Assembly (NCBI GenBank): GCA_021814615.1
Contig: JAKAHZ010000010.1
Coordinates: 1-48,157, forward strand
Length of the DNA: 48,157 nucleotides
Source of the DNA: Nitrospirota bacterium
GTDB lineage: Bacteria > Nitrospirota > UBA9217
Direction: 5' to 3'
Part shown: positions 1 through 9,358 of the stretch, one piece after another
How positions within the stretch are numbered: position 1 is the first letter of the stretch
Layout of the letters: every line of letters begins with the position of its first letter
Position numbers and translations under genes: made by a program
The notes under the pieces: model-generated
Databases searched by the model: none
What the model was told of the DNA's origin: nothing
What the model saw: the letters and a program-made list of their open reading frames with translations, nothing else

Positions 1-103
1 CGAACCGGTGAAAGACCCCATCGATCTTCCTGAGCGCAGCGCCGCGGTGCGGCAGGATGGTCTCGAGACCCTTTCGGTTATAGCAGATGAAGGGCTTTTT
101 CAT
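1..103 (-). CDS. FabZ-like hotdog dehydratase, N-terminal fragment
   Basis: The ATG at 101-103 on the minus strand opens a frame that runs off the left edge, so only about 34 residues are visible. They contain ILPHRGAALRKIDGV, which resembles the N-terminal LLPHR...DRV signature of FabZ-type 3-hydroxyacyl-ACP dehydratases. These are hotdog-fold enzymes that dehydrate 3-hydroxyacyl thioesters in fatty acid synthesis. A purine-rich GGAGACGAGG segment lies about 10 bases upstream and a good promoter (209-237) drives the gene. The catalytic His/Glu region is outside the window, so a non-FabZ hotdog protein (for example an ApeP-type dehydratase) is equally possible. Confidence 0.5.
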   Translation of the reverse strand, partial: MKKPFICYNRKGLETILPHRGAALRKIDGVFHRF

Positions 104-208
104 GATGATCGCCTCGTCTCCGGCAATAACGTCAGGACGCGATCGGAAATCGCGCCGTTCAACCACTCAATTGTACCGCACGGCGGCACTCGATGCGCCG
201 ACGGCCAG

Positions 209-237
209 AGAATAATCCATTCCCCCCGTGACGTCAA
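209..237 (-). promoter_or_regulatory. Sigma-70-type promoter for the FabZ-like gene
   Basis: Read on the minus strand there is TTGACG (232-237), a 17-base spacer and TATTCT (209-214). The predicted transcript starts near 202 and has a leader of about 100 bases before the ATG at 103. The upstream DUF294 gene ends at 307, so the promoter makes this gene independent of it. Confidence 0.55.
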
Positions 238-306
238 GAGACAGAAAGATGCAGAGGTGGGGGATCGCGAGGAATGAAAGAGCACTGAGACGGGGATAAC
301 GTGCCG

Positions 307-2217
307 CTAAACGGCGGCGGTGGACTCGTAGCGTTTGCCGATCGCGGCCTGCGCTGAACGGATGATCTTGAACGATTCCGTGAGCATTCGGGAATCGAGC
401 CTGCTCAGGCCGTCAGGATCGAGAAAGTTGTCGGGACGTCGGCACTGCTCGATCTGTTGGAACTGGTGCCGGAGCCTGAGGGACATGAGGAATTCGAATA
501 CCTCCGCGAGCTCGCCGGCAAAGGGACTCGCGGCGCCGCGTTTCCCTTTCAGCTCCTCCAGCCTGGCCAGGGTGGACGACGGGTACACCTGGGCTTCAAG
601 CGCGGAGAGGCGGGCGATGTCGATGACCGGCGCAAGCGCATTGACCTTGATGTTGAAGGTCCCTTTCCGGGGCCCCTTCCGTTCCGTGACGATCCCGCCC
701 CATATGCCGAGGGGCGGTTCGTTCCGGAGCGCCGCCCCGGCCAGGCAGGCGAAGAACACGCTTCGATCCCTGACCTGCTGCGCCAGATAGGACCGGAGCC
801 GTTCGGCAAGCAGCACATTCCCGGCCACGGGCCGGAAGTCGAAGAAGATGAGGAACTGCAGAATAGCCTCGGGCGACGAGCTCTGCACCCAATCCGCGAA
901 ATACCGCTTCCAGGCGCCGAGCGGTCTGCGCCATTTCGGATTGGAGGCCATGCAGTCCGCGGCGCAGGCGGGAACGCCCAGCCGCTCCAGCGCTTCCCGC
1001 ATCCGTCCGGCGAACTCGGCAAAGTAGGATTCTGCGGCATCGGCGACGGCTCCCGCCGGGTCGTCATAGAGAATGGCGTTGTCCTGGTCGGTCCGGAAGG
1101 TCTGCTCCTTCCTTCCCTCGCTTCCGTACACGATCCAGCAATAGGACACCGGCGGCGGCCCCAGCCGCTCTTCGGTGACGGCGAGCGCCTTCTTCAGCAG
1201 CCGGTCGTTGATCTCCGATATGATCCGGGTGATATGGCCGGCCTTTGCTCCTTCGCGGACCAGGAGCGCGAGGGTCCGGTCGATCTTCCGGGACACGGGA
1301 ACGAGCCCGTCGATGGTGTCCTGGCTCTCGATCTCGCGGGCCACCGAAAGCGGCGATGTGCCCTGGAGCAGCATGAGGTCATGGTTCGTGATGATCCCGC
1401 CGAGTTCCCCCTTGTCCACGACGAGAAGATGATGGATGTTGTAGCGCATCATCTTCTGGAGCGCCTCGAAACAATAGTCCCGCGCTTCCGCCTTGATGAG
1501 CGTAGCGCTCATGATATCGCCCACCCGCCCATCCAGGTCCCGCCCCTTCGCGACGACCCGGTTGCGGAGATCGCGGTCCGTGACCATGCCCGAGGGCCGG
1601 CCGAGGGCATCGACGAGGAGGAGCGAGCTGATGCCCTTGTCCGCCATGATCTTCGCCGCCTCGCGGATCGAACAGTCTTCCGAAGCGGCAATGACCTGCT
1701 TCGCCGCCAGATTCCCCAGCACGTTCGTGAACAGAAGCTTGTCCCCGCCGCCATAGAGCAGCGTCCTGTCGTGGATCTCCCGGTAGACCTGGTCCAGCAG
1801 GCGCCGGAGCCGCGTCCGGAAGCAATAGTCGGCGAAGACGGCATTGGTCCGCAGAAGGCCGAGCACCGCCTCCCTTCCGAGGAGATAGCAGGACGTGTCC
1901 TCTTCCGCGACGATGGTGTCCCGCGACACGTCGCCGCAGGCAAAGGAGAGCAGCCCGAAGAAATCGCCGCGGGTACGGTAATCGACGAGCACTTCCTCGC
2001 CTTCGTTCGTGCGGACGAAAACCCTGACCGCCCCGCTCTTGATGATGGCGAGCTTTTGCGCTGCCGGCCCGTTCTGGCGATGGATCGTATGGCCTTGGGG
2101 ATAGAACTCAAGGGACATGCCTGCGGCAAGGGAGGCAAGATGCCCTTCGGCGAGGAGGGAAAAAGGAGGGGTTCCGCGCAGGAACGATACGGTGTCCTTG
2201 ATCAGCATCGTCGTCAC
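307..2217 (-). CDS. cNMP-binding / CBS / DUF294 putative nucleotidyltransferase regulator
   Basis: The 636-residue cytosolic protein has three parts. Residues ~10-140 form a cyclic-nucleotide-binding (Crp-like) domain. Residues ~165-295 form a pair of CBS domains, where adenine nucleotides usually bind (IREAAKIMADKGISSLLLVD, then a second repeat ending IITNHDLM). The rest is DUF294, with the nucleotidyltransferase-like motif GSEGRKEQTFRTDQDNAI (~365-385) and a C-terminal helical substrate-binding-like domain. The family is thought to sense nucleotides and perhaps transfer a nucleotidyl group; no substrate can be named from sequence. The start is a GTG at 2217 with an in-frame ATG three codons later and no strong ribosome site. 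It lies 21 bases downstream of the response regulator gene and is probably cotranscribed with it. Confidence 0.85.
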   Translation of the reverse strand: MTTMLIKDTVSFLRGTPPFSLLAEGHLASLAAGMSLEFYPQGHTIHRQNGPAAQKLAIIKSGAVRVFVRTNEGEEVLVDYRTRGDFFGLLSFACGDVSRDTIVAEEDTSCYLLGREAVLGLLRTNAVFADYCFRTRLRRLLDQVYREIHDRTLLYGGGDKLLFTNVLGNLAAKQVIAASEDCSIREAAKIMADKGISSLLLVDALGRPSGMVTDRDLRNRVVAKGRDLDGRVGDIMSATLIKAEARDYCFEALQKMMRYNIHHLLVVDKGELGGIITNHDLMLLQGTSPLSVAREIESQDTIDGLVPVSRKIDRTLALLVREGAKAGHITRIISEINDRLLKKALAVTEERLGPPPVSYCWIVYGSEGRKEQTFRTDQDNAILYDDPAGAVADAAESYFAEFAGRMREALERLGVPACAADCMASNPKWRRPLGAWKRYFADWVQSSSPEAILQFLIFFDFRPVAGNVLLAERLRSYLAQQVRDRSVFFACLAGAALRNEPPLGIWGGIVTERKGPRKGTFNIKVNALAPVIDIARLSALEAQVYPSSTLARLEELKGKRGAASPFAGELAEVFEFLMSLRLRHQFQQIEQCRRPDNFLDPDGLSRLDSRMLTESFKIIRSAQAAIGKRYESTAAV

Positions 2218-2238
2218 CGGAACGCAGGCGCCGGGAAC

Positions 2239-2610
2239 CTAGGAAGCCGCCTTGTCGAGAGCCCGGCGGACCGCGCGTTTCATTTCGTCATGCATGAGCG
2301 GCTTGATGATGAAATCGGAGGCCCCCGCCTTGATGGCCTCGACTGCCGTGGAGAGGGACGCATAGGCCGTCATGACCATGATCTTCTGCGAGGGACTGGT
2401 CCTCCGGTACCGGGTCATCAGCTCGATGCCGCTAATGCCGGGAAGGATGATGTCGGTGATGATAAGATCGTAGGACCGGGTTTCAAGAAGGGCGAAGGCC
2501 GATTCCGCGCTGTCAGCCCGGTCGACCTCATAGCCGGCATGACGGAATACGCGCTGGAGCGACTCGCAGAGCGTATCCTCATCTTCCACGATAAGCAAAC
2601 GTTCGGCCAT
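2239..2610 (-). CDS. Single-domain response regulator (CheY-like receiver)
   Basis: This 123-residue protein is a receiver domain with nothing attached. The acidic pair is in LLIVEDEDTL, the phosphoacceptor is D53 in LIITDIILPGISG, the switch threonine is in VMTAYAS and the lysine is in FIIKPL. The ATG at 2610 is chosen because GGAGGAGC lies directly upstream; the open frame extends further but into the promoter region. With no output domain it must act by protein contact or as a phosphorelay intermediate. The gene downstream is the cNMP/CBS/DUF294 protein, and no partner kinase is adjacent on this strand. Confidence 0.9.
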   Translation of the reverse strand: MAERLLIVEDEDTLCESLQRVFRHAGYEVDRADSAESAFALLETRSYDLIITDIILPGISGIELMTRYRRTSPSQKIMVMTAYASLSTAVEAIKAGASDFIIKPLMHDEMKRAVRRALDKAAS

Positions 2611-2727
2611 GCTGCTCCTCCCCCTGCCGTAAACGAAAGCGTCGATGAAAGACGACCTGAATCGGCCTCTGATGAACAAACGATCGCAGCTCAGAACACG
2701 CTGAAACATCGCCCGAGCCGATGATTT

Positions 2728-2756
2728 ATCGTAGCGCAAACGAGCGGCGAAGGCAA
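2728..2756 (-). promoter_or_regulatory. Candidate promoter for response regulator and DUF294 genes
   Basis: On the minus strand TTGCCT (2751-2756), a 17-base spacer and TACGAT (2728-2733) form a moderate sigma-70-type match. It lies in the divergent intergenic region, about 115 bases ahead of the ATG at 2610. Confidence 0.4.
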
Positions 2757-2811
2757 GCAGGAATCTGTCGGGTTCCGGCGTCTCCACCCGCGGGGAGAAG
2801 CATACCGGGGG

Positions 2812-2817
2812 TATACT
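2812..2817 (+). promoter_or_regulatory. Possible -10 element of small exported protein gene
   Basis: TATACT lies 37 bases upstream of the ATG at 2854. No convincing -35 hexamer or TG extension precedes it, so an activator would probably be needed if this is a promoter. Confidence 0.3.
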
Positions 2818-2853
2818 CAAAGCAGGTACCAGAAAGGAAAAGAGGTGGCACAT

Positions 2854-3207
2854 ATGAAACGCATCGTGACCCTTTTTGCGGGCATCGTCGTTCTGATCGC
2901 TGCGGCCGCAGCGATATATGCGGGACCGCGGACTGCCGCGTCAACCTATTCCAGCGACAAAATGATCACCAACGACGACCTGGAGAAGATCAAGCCCGAC
3001 CAGGAGCATTCGACGCTCAACCAGATGCCTTCGGCGCCGGAAGGCTCGCAGGGATCGGCAGCAGGCGGCGTGAGCAGCGAGCCCGGCACGGTGAAGGAAC
3101 AGAACAGCCGGGAAAAAGGCTCCCTGGAGACGAAACCTGCCGGCCCTGAAGAAAACCAGCGAGACAGGGAGACGAACCAGCCGGAAACCTACAGCCCGAG
3201 CTACTGA
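2854..3207 (+). CDS. Small exported low-complexity protein, function unknown
   Basis: The 117-residue product starts MKRIVTLFAGIVVLIAAAAAIYAG, a signal peptide or membrane anchor. It is followed by a hydrophilic, disorder-like tail rich in E, Q, S, P, G and N with no recognisable domain. The ATG at 2854 is preferred over an in-frame GTG nine bases earlier because GAGG is well placed for the ATG and the signal sequence then begins at the terminus. The gene stands alone between a divergent regulator and the FIST operon. A periplasmic or envelope-linked role is inferred from the leader only. Confidence 0.65.
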   Translation: MKRIVTLFAGIVVLIAAAAAIYAGPRTAASTYSSDKMITNDDLEKIKPDQEHSTLNQMPSAPEGSQGSAAGGVSSEPGTVKEQNSREKGSLETKPAGPEENQRDRETNQPETYSPSY

Positions 3208-3376
3208 TGCATATCGCGCAGCGGCCCTGGCCGTTTACCGCCGGGGCCGCAGGACTCTTTTCTCCCTGCCGGAAAGCTTCCCCGTCAGCAAACGAAGTTC
3301 CCGTGATTTCAGTGCAATTTCATCTCCTCCGCCGTCATCCCAAAGTCAGCCCTTCGATGAGCAAGAAATCTGAACG

Positions 3377-3385
3377 TGCTATGCT
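3377..3385 (+). promoter_or_regulatory. Extended -10 promoter candidate for the FIST-kinase operon
   Basis: TGCTATGCT (TG, one base, then TATGCT) lies 50 bases before the FIST ATG at 3435. No good -35 is visible, which is usual for extended -10 promoters. Confidence 0.4.
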
Positions 3386-3434
3386 TAAACTACGGGTATT
3401 TCCCAAGCGCTTCTTTTGCCAGGAGTATCCGCCC

Positions 3435-4577
3435 ATGACAACTTCTTTTCAGTATTATGAATCGGCAGGCAGCTCAAAGGCGCGGGAGCAGCTCGCTGCG
3501 TGGCGCTCGGAGCACCCCGAAATGGGTCTTCTTGCCCTCGTCACCGAGGCGGACCGGGAGCAGGAGATTCCCGCGATCCAGGAGGCCTGCGCCAGGCTGT
3601 CACTGCCTGTCATCGGTTCGGTCTTCCCATCCGTCATTTTTCAATCCCGCTTCCTGCGAAGGGGCGTGAACCTCTTCCGGTTCGATGCCATGCCTTTCCA
3701 CCTGCTCCGTTCCTCTGCGGATGCTTCCGGTGAATCCTGGCCGGAGAGTCTGGGCAAGGATATCGCCTGCCGGGTGGGCGAATCCCGCGGCGGCGCACTG
3801 TTCCTCATCTTCGACCAGATGGTCCCGAACATCGCCACGATCCTCGACGGACTCTATCTCTCCCTTGCCGATCGCGTTCGGTACCTAGGCGTGAACGCAG
3901 GCAGTGAAACCTTCCGGCCTATCCCCTGCCTTTTCGATAGCACGCGCATCGCGCAGGGCGGAGCGATCGCCCTGCTCCTTGACAATCACCCGGGAGCGGT
4001 GGTCGAGCATTGCTATCAGGCGCCGGAGCGGCTCGTCTCCGCAACGGCGACGGAGGGGAACCGCATCATCACCATCGACTGGCGTCCCGCTTTTGAGGTC
4101 TACCGCGAGACGGTGCGGTCCGAATACGGCGTCGTTATCGACGGTTCGAACTTCTACCAGTACGCCGTCCACTTCCCCTTCGGCATCGTGCGGGCGGGCA
4201 ACGAGATCATCGTCCGCATCCCCGTAGCGCTCCAGCCCGACGGCTCGCTCTTTTGCGTGGGCGAGATTCCGCCCAACTCCGTGCTCACGCTGCTGCGCGC
4301 GCCGGAAGTCGATTCCGTGCGGACCGTGGACGCCCTCGTACAGGGCCTGAAGAACCTTTGCGGCGATCCCGCCGGCGCCGACATCCTGGCGTTCTACTGC
4401 GCCGGCAGAAAGATCCATCTCGGCGACCGTGCTGACTGGGAGCTCGCCCAGCTCGGGAACCGGAGCGGCGCGGCGAACGTGGCAGGCGCGCTCTCCCTGG
4501 GCGAAATCGGCCATTCGCTCCAGTGGGGATATCCCCTCTTCCACAACGGTGCGCTGGTCTGCTGCCGGTGGGGGTAA
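3435..4577 (+). CDS. FIST-domain sensory protein
   Basis: The 380-residue protein matches FIST_N plus FIST_C proteins, a ligand-binding module linked to bacterial signal transduction and thought to bind small ligands such as amino acids. Features seen are an N-terminal alternating alpha/beta region with SLPVIGSVFPSVIF, GALFLIFDQMVPNI in the middle, and the C-terminal segment ending NVAGALSLGEIGHSLQWGYPLFHNGALVCC. The ATG at 3435 has AGGAG nine bases upstream; the longer frame back to 3207 is intergenic. It has no signal peptide and no membrane segment. The next gene, a hybrid histidine kinase, starts two bases after this stop, so the FIST protein is probably the sensory partner of that kinase. 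Confidence 0.85.
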   Translation: MTTSFQYYESAGSSKAREQLAAWRSEHPEMGLLALVTEADREQEIPAIQEACARLSLPVIGSVFPSVIFQSRFLRRGVNLFRFDAMPFHLLRSSADASGESWPESLGKDIACRVGESRGGALFLIFDQMVPNIATILDGLYLSLADRVRYLGVNAGSETFRPIPCLFDSTRIAQGGAIALLLDNHPGAVVEHCYQAPERLVSATATEGNRIITIDWRPAFEVYRETVRSEYGVVIDGSNFYQYAVHFPFGIVRAGNEIIVRIPVALQPDGSLFCVGEIPPNSVLTLLRAPEVDSVRTVDALVQGLKNLCGDPAGADILAFYCAGRKIHLGDRADWELAQLGNRSGAANVAGALSLGEIGHSLQWGYPLFHNGALVCCRWG

Positions 4578-4579
4578 CG

Positions 4580-7381
4580 ATGAACCGGGAGAAGATCCTC
4601 GCGATCCTCTACGAGATGTCCATGGTCATCGGCGGCGAGATCCGCCTCGAGCCGCTCCTGACGAAAACGCTCCAGCGCTTCCTGTTTCACACGTCCTTTC
4701 CCTGCGGCATGATCTTCCTCGAAACGTCGGAACAGCGCTTCCCCGAATATCGCCGGGAGCGGGCCGATGTGCGGCTGGCCATGGCGGTAGGCGATTTCGA
4801 ACTGACGCGGGAAAAAGGCTCCCTGGTCTCCATCCCCGCCTGCGTCATCCGGGGCGGACCCGAGCTCATCGAGGATCCCGCGCTGATCAACGAGCTGCCC
4901 TGCCGGAAGGACCACTACCGCGCGCTGCTGCGGCTGCCCATCGACGATTGCGGCGTCATGGTGCTTCTCTCTCCCGAGCTTCCGTCAAGCGACATTCCGT
5001 TCACCCGGGTTTTCCAGCCCGTGCTGGCGAACCTTGCCAAAGCGGTGCTCCTGTGCCAGAGCAATGAGGCCTACACCGAGAGCATCATCTCCGACCGCAA
5101 ACGGGCCGAGGAAGGCATCCGGCAGCTCGCCTCCATCGTCCAGTCGTCGGACGACGCGATCATCAGCAAGGATCTGGACGGAACCATCCGTTCCTGGAAC
5201 AAGGGGGCGGAAGCGATCTACGGCTATACGGCAGCCGAAGCGCTGGGACAGCACGTTTCGCTCCTGCTCCCGCCCGAGATCCCCGACGATACGATGGCGA
5301 TCCTGGAACGAATCCGCGCCGGCGGCCATGTGGACCACTACGAGACCCTGCGGCTGCGCAAGGACGGCAGGCGCATCTATGTATCGCTCACCGTCTCGCC
5401 GATCAACAGCGACGACGGCTCGATCATCGGGGCCTCCGCCATTGCGCGGGACATCACGGGCAGGTTGAAATCGGAGCAGGAACTCCAGCGCGCCAGCGCC
5501 TACAACCGGAGCCTGATCGAGGCGAGCCTCGACCCCCTCGTGACCATCGGCCCCGACGGGAAGATCACCGACGTCAACGAAGCCACCGAGACGGCCACGG
5601 GCCGCAGCCGGACCGAGCTCATCGGCACGGACTTTTCCGACTACTTCACCGTGCCCGAGAATGCCCTTGCCGGCTACCAGCAGGTGTTCCGCGAGGGATC
5701 GGTGCGCGATTATCCCCTGGAGATCCGGCACAAGAACGGCGGCGTCATGCCCGTTCTCTACAACGCATCACTCTATCGCGACGAAGAAGGATCGGTGATC
5801 GGCGTCTTCGCTGCGGCGCGCGACATCACGGAAAAGAAAACGGCGGAACAGGAGCTCAAGCGCGCCAGCGCCTACAACCGGAGCCTGATCGAGGCGAGCC
5901 TCGACCCCCTCGTGACCATCGGCCCCGACGGGAAGATCACCGACGTCAACGCGGCAACCGAGACGGCCACGGGCCGCGGCCGGGCCGAGCTCATCGGCAC
6001 GGACTTTTCCGACTACTTCACCGTGCCCGAGAACGCCCTTGCCGGCTACCAGCAGGTGTTCCGCGAGGGATCGGTGCGCGATTATCCCCTGGAGATCCGG
6101 CACAAGAACGGCGGCGTCATCCCGGTGCTCTACAACGCATCGCTCTATCGCGACGAAGAAGGATCGGTGATCGGCGTCTTCGCTGCGGCGCGCGACATCA
6201 CGGCGCGGAAAAAGCTGGAGGAGCAACTCCGACACTCCCAGAAGATGGAAGCCATCGGACGCCTCGCCGGAGGCATCGCCCATGATTTCAACAACATCCT
6301 GACTGCAATCATCGGCTATGGCAGTATCCTTCTGCGCAAAATGGACGAGGCGGACCATCTCCGGCAGAATGTGGAACTGGTGCTGGAGTCGGCAAACCGC
6401 GCCGCGGCCCTTACCCAGGGACTGCTCGCTTTCAGCCGCAAACAGGTCATGACCCTCCGCAGGATCGATCTGAACACAACGATCACCGGGCTCGAGCGGT
6501 TCCTGCGGCGGATCATCGGCGAGGACGTGGAGCTCGCCGTCTCTTGCGCTTCCCGTCCGCTCATGATCATGGCGGACAGCGGCCAGATCGAGCAGGTGCT
6601 CATGAACCTTGCCACCAACGCCCGGGACGCCATGAGCCGCGGGGGTCGCCTGGCAATCGCAACGGAACCGGCCGATATGGACGACGCCTTCCGCAAGGCG
6701 CACGGCTACGGCAAGCCTGGGCTCTACGCAATGATCACCGTCGCGGACACGGGCGCGGGCATGACCGCCGATGTGAGCGAGCGGATCTTCGAACCCTTCT
6801 TCACCACCAAGGAGACGGGCAAGGGCACGGGGCTCGGCATGTCGATCGTCTACGGCATCGTGAAGCAGCACGGCGGGTACATTAATGTGTACAGCGAGCC
6901 GGGTATCGGGACGACATTCCGGATCTATCTGCCCAGGATCGCCGCAGCAGAGGAAACGACCGAAGCGGCGAAGCCCGAACCCCTGCCGAAGGGCGGAACG
7001 GAGCTGATCCTCGTTGCTGAGGACGACGACGTGGTGCGCAGGCTGACCCAGAGCGTGCTCGAGGAGTTCGGATACCGCGTCGTGGCCGCCGGGGACGGCG
7101 AAGCGGCCCTTGCGGCCTTCGAAGAGTACCGGGAAGCCATTGACCTCTGCATCCTCGATGTGATCATGCCGAAAAAACGGGGCCGGGAGGTATGCCAGGA
7201 GATCGTCAGGAGGAAGCCGGGCGTGAAAATCCTTTTCACCAGCGGCTATGCGCTTTCCGCACTGTCGGAAGAAGGCATTCTCGATTCGGAATACGCCTGC
7301 GTCATGAAGCCTGCCTCCCCCGCGGCGCTCTTGAAGAAGGTACGGGATACGCTCGACGGACGGCATGCAGCGAAGCGATAA
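4580..7381 (+). CDS. Hybrid sensor histidine kinase (GAF-like, three PAS, HisKA, HATPase, receiver)
   Basis: The 933-residue cytosolic kinase has a GAF-like N-terminus (~1-160), PAS1 (~177-294), PAS2 (~304-417), PAS3 (~428-541), HisKA with H568 in [11 protein letters not shown], an ATPase domain ([31 protein letters not shown]) and a C-terminal receiver with D860 in LCILDVIMP. It autophosphorylates and passes phosphate to its own receiver; no HPt or output domain is attached. The ATG at 4580 lies two bases after the FIST stop with GGTGGGGG just ahead, indicating coupling. PAS2 and PAS3 are almost identical in DNA and protein. No membrane segments are seen, so the signal is cytosolic, plausibly delivered by the FIST protein. 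Confidence 0.93.
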   Translation: MNREKILAILYEMSMVIGGEIRLEPLLTKTLQRFLFHTSFPCGMIFLETSEQRFPEYRRERADVRLAMAVGDFELTREKGSLVSIPACVIRGGPELIEDPALINELPCRKDHYRALLRLPIDDCGVMVLLSPELPSSDIPFTRVFQPVLANLAKAVLLCQSNEAYTESIISDRKRAEEGIRQLASIVQSSDDAIISKDLDGTIRSWNKGAEAIYGYTAAEALGQHVSLLLPPEIPDDTMAILERIRAGGHVDHYETLRLRKDGRRIYVSLTVSPINSDDGSIIGASAIARDITGRLKSEQELQRASAYNRSLIEASLDPLVTIGPDGKITDVNEATETATGRSRTELIGTDFSDYFTVPENALAGYQQVFREGSVRDYPLEIRHKNGGVMPVLYNASLYRDEEGSVIGVFAAARDITEKKTAEQELKRASAYNRSLIEASLDPLVTIGPDGKITDVNAATETATGRGRAELIGTDFSDYFTVPENALAGYQQVFREGSVRDYPLEIRHKNGGVIPVLYNASLYRDEEGSVIGVFAAARDITARKKLEEQLRHSQKMEAIGRLAGGIAHDFNNILTAIIGYGSILLRKMDEADHLRQNVELVLESANRAAALTQGLLAFSRKQVMTLRRIDLNTTITGLERFLRRIIGEDVELAVSCASRPLMIMADSGQIEQVLMNLATNARDAMSRGGRLAIATEPADMDDAFRKAHGYGKPGLYAMITVADTGAGMTADVSERIFEPFFTTKETGKGTGLGMSIVYGIVKQHGGYINVYSEPGIGTTFRIYLPRIAAAEETTEAAKPEPLPKGGTELILVAEDDDVVRRLTQSVLEEFGYRVVAAGDGEAALAAFEEYREAIDLCILDVIMPKKRGREVCQEIVRRKPGVKILFTSGYALSALSEEGILDSEYACVMKPASPAALLKKVRDTLDGRHAAKR
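5489..5830 (+). repeat. Tandem PAS repeat, copy 1
   Basis: This 342-base unit inside the kinase gene encodes PAS2. It matches 5861-6202 at a constant offset of 372 bases with only about a dozen differences, several of them silent. The copies are far more alike than different PAS domains normally are, indicating recent duplication or gene conversion. Confidence 0.9.
5861..6202 (+). repeat. Tandem PAS repeat, copy 2
   Basis: This is the second copy of the unit at 5489-5830 and encodes PAS3. Differences cluster around the ATETATG stretch and near the PVLYNASL strand. The linker between copies ([10 protein letters not shown]) differs from the one after copy 2 ([10 protein letters not shown]). 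Confidence 0.9.
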
Positions 7382-7497
7382 ACCTTCGGCCATCCGATCC
7401 GCTGGTGTTCCGGCCGGGGTTGCCGGTCATGATGGTGCGCGTGAAGTCCGGAGCAGGCTTCCGCTGTTCTCACCATGGCGGAGCTGCTTGCTCGCCT

Positions 7498-7533
7498 AAT
7501 TAAAAAAGGCCCGCGGGATCTTTCCCGCTGGCC
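7498..7533 (-). terminator. Intrinsic terminator after the HD-GYP gene
   Basis: An imperfect GC-rich stem (7508-7533, GGCC...GGCC around TCTTTCCC) is followed on the minus strand by a T-rich run (complement of 7498-7507). It lies 52 bases beyond the HD-GYP stop codon and may also stop transcripts from the convergent kinase operon. Confidence 0.65.
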
Positions 7534-7584
7534 TTCTCTGTGCCTGGTATGTTCCGCCGGCGAATCGCGACGGAAGACGATCGA

Positions 7585-9156
7585 TCACAACGTATCGATG
7601 ACCCTGAGCAGGACCCGCGTCACTTCCGGGTCGAACTGCTTTCCGCTGCACCGCCGGAACTCCTCCTTGACCACCTCCGGCGCCAATGCCTTCCGGTACG
7701 GACGATCCGACGACATGGCATGATAGGCGTCGACCGCTGCCAGGATCCGTCCGCCGAGCGGGATCTGCTCCCCCTTGAGCCCGGCAGGATAGCCGGACCC
7801 GTCAAAATGCTCGTGATGCGTCCGGATGATGGCCAGGCTGTTGTCGAGATAGAACGTATGCTTGAGGATGTTCTCCGCCTCTTCGATGTGGGTCTTGATC
7901 TTGGCGTACTCGCCGTCCGTGAGGCTCCCCTCTTTTTTCAGGATCGACTCCGGGATGCCGATCTTGCCGATATCGTGGAGCACCGCGGCGATCTGCAGGT
8001 CTTCCTTGTCCTTTTCCGCGAAGCCGAACTGGTCGGCCATCACGGAGCAGACGCTCTCAACGCTGTCCGAATGGCCCTTCGTGTAGCTGTCCTTGGATTC
8101 GAGCGCCGCCGAAAGGGCCTTGACCGTGGAAAGGTAGGCGAGCCGGGACTCGTTATAGAACCGGGCCTTCTCGATGGCGATGGCCACGAGGTTGGAGTAG
8201 TTGATGATGGCCTCGAGCTGCTCGTCGGTGAATGCCGATCCGTCGTAGCGGTGGGTGAAGTTCAGGACGCCGATGGTGGAGACGCTCTTGAGCGCCACAT
8301 TGAGAGCATAGGGCGTCTGGTACTTGAGGTTCAACGGCACCACGATGAACGAGCCGGGCTTGTTCAGGATCTTGAACCGCCGGTTCTCCCGGTCGTCCTC
8401 GATGCTCTTGATCAACACCGGGTCCCCGGTCTTCCAGACGTACCCCGAAACGCTCTCGCCCAGCAGCCGCCGCTCCCCGACGACCGACGGATCGGTGCTG
8501 TCCTTCACCACGAGGCACGGCGATCCGTCGCCGTCCTTCTCCACGAGCATGAGCGACGACGTCTTGCAATCCAGGATCTCGGCTCCCTTGGTGATGACCA
8601 GGCGATAGACCGCGGGCAGGGAGTTGGTGAGCGAGATCTCCCGGATGATCTCGTTCACATGAAGGATCCCCTTGTTCATGCGCTCGAGCTTCAGCGCGAT
8701 GCCGCAATATTCGGCAAGCATCAGGGCAAAATGGAGGTTCTCCTCGGTGAAGCGCCCGCCGCCCGCCTTGTCGTTGATGTTGAGCACCGCGGTCGTGACG
8801 CCGCCGTCCACGATCGGGATGACCAGCGAGCTTTCGTAGCGCGAGGAATCGGTGGTAAGTTTGAGGCCGGGGAACTGACGCTTCACTTCCTCGATGTCAT
8901 TGATGAGCAGCGGTTGCTGGAGGCGCGCGACGGTGCCTGCGATGCCTTCGCCGATGGGGATCCGTGTTTCGGCGATGATATCCCGGCCGAGTCTGCGCGA
9001 GGAGTTCACCGACATCGCCACCCTGATCTTGAGCACGCCCTCTTTGTGGTCCACCACCATGAGGGAGCCGCGTGACGCGCCGAGATCCTTGAGCGATTTC
9101 TCGAGCAGCACCTCGACGCCTTCAATGAATCTATCCAGAGTGAACAGGTTGGTCAT
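7585..9156 (-). CDS. GAF-domain HD-GYP c-di-GMP phosphodiesterase
   Basis: The 523-residue cytosolic protein has two GAF-type regions (~15-160 and ~185-330) followed by an HD-GYP domain. The metal site is H394-D395 in VLHDIGKIGIPESIL, and the family signature HHEHFDGSGYP and the later AAVDAYHAM are intact, so hydrolysis of c-di-GMP is expected. The start at 9156 is chosen for its upstream GGAGGG and because a strong promoter lies 77 bases further up; the longer open frame covers that promoter. GAF domains usually bind cyclic nucleotides, haem or small ligands and probably set the activity. The gene is monocistronic and divergent from the DUF488 gene. Confidence 0.92.
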   Translation of the reverse strand: MTNLFTLDRFIEGVEVLLEKSLKDLGASRGSLMVVDHKEGVLKIRVAMSVNSSRRLGRDIIAETRIPIGEGIAGTVARLQQPLLINDIEEVKRQFPGLKLTTDSSRYESSLVIPIVDGGVTTAVLNINDKAGGGRFTEENLHFALMLAEYCGIALKLERMNKGILHVNEIIREISLTNSLPAVYRLVITKGAEILDCKTSSLMLVEKDGDGSPCLVVKDSTDPSVVGERRLLGESVSGYVWKTGDPVLIKSIEDDRENRRFKILNKPGSFIVVPLNLKYQTPYALNVALKSVSTIGVLNFTHRYDGSAFTDEQLEAIINYSNLVAIAIEKARFYNESRLAYLSTVKALSAALESKDSYTKGHSDSVESVCSVMADQFGFAEKDKEDLQIAAVLHDIGKIGIPESILKKEGSLTDGEYAKIKTHIEEAENILKHTFYLDNSLAIIRTHHEHFDGSGYPAGLKGEQIPLGGRILAAVDAYHAMSSDRPYRKALAPEVVKEEFRRCSGKQFDPEVTRVLLRVIDTL

Positions 9157-9232
9157 ATCCGAAATTCCCTCCGACCCGGCAAAGCAGCGCAGGGTACGCG
9201 ACAACGGCGTTCCCGGCGGCAGAACAGGATGA

Positions 9233-9261
9233 ATTATACCGGGAGCGCCGCGGTGAGGCAA
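9233..9261 (-). promoter_or_regulatory. Strong promoter of the HD-GYP gene
   Basis: On the minus strand TTGCCT (9256-9261), a 17-base spacer and a perfect TATAAT (9233-9238) are seen. The predicted start of transcription is near 9226, about 70 bases before the ATG at 9156. Confidence 0.7.
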
Positions 9262-9358
9262 GAGGACAGCTGCAGAAACCCTCCGGGGCAGGACCATTTT
9301 AGTTGGGGAATTTTTTGTTTCCGCCGGGACGCAGGCGAAAAGCCGCAGTCGAACACGC

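Noticed and set aside
457-2724. Long plus-strand open frame of 755 codons opposite the DUF294 and response regulator genes
   Set aside because: It is antisense to two well-supported genes, rich in Arg/Pro/Gly/Asp as GC-rich shadow frames are, and has no recognisable domain.
5768-7393. Minus-strand open frame opposite the FIST-linked kinase
   Set aside because: Shadow; its apparent internal repeat only mirrors the PAS duplication on the real strand.
7540-9075. Plus-strand open frame of 511 codons opposite the HD-GYP gene
   Set aside because: Shadow frame; the minus strand has intact catalytic motifs, promoter and terminator.
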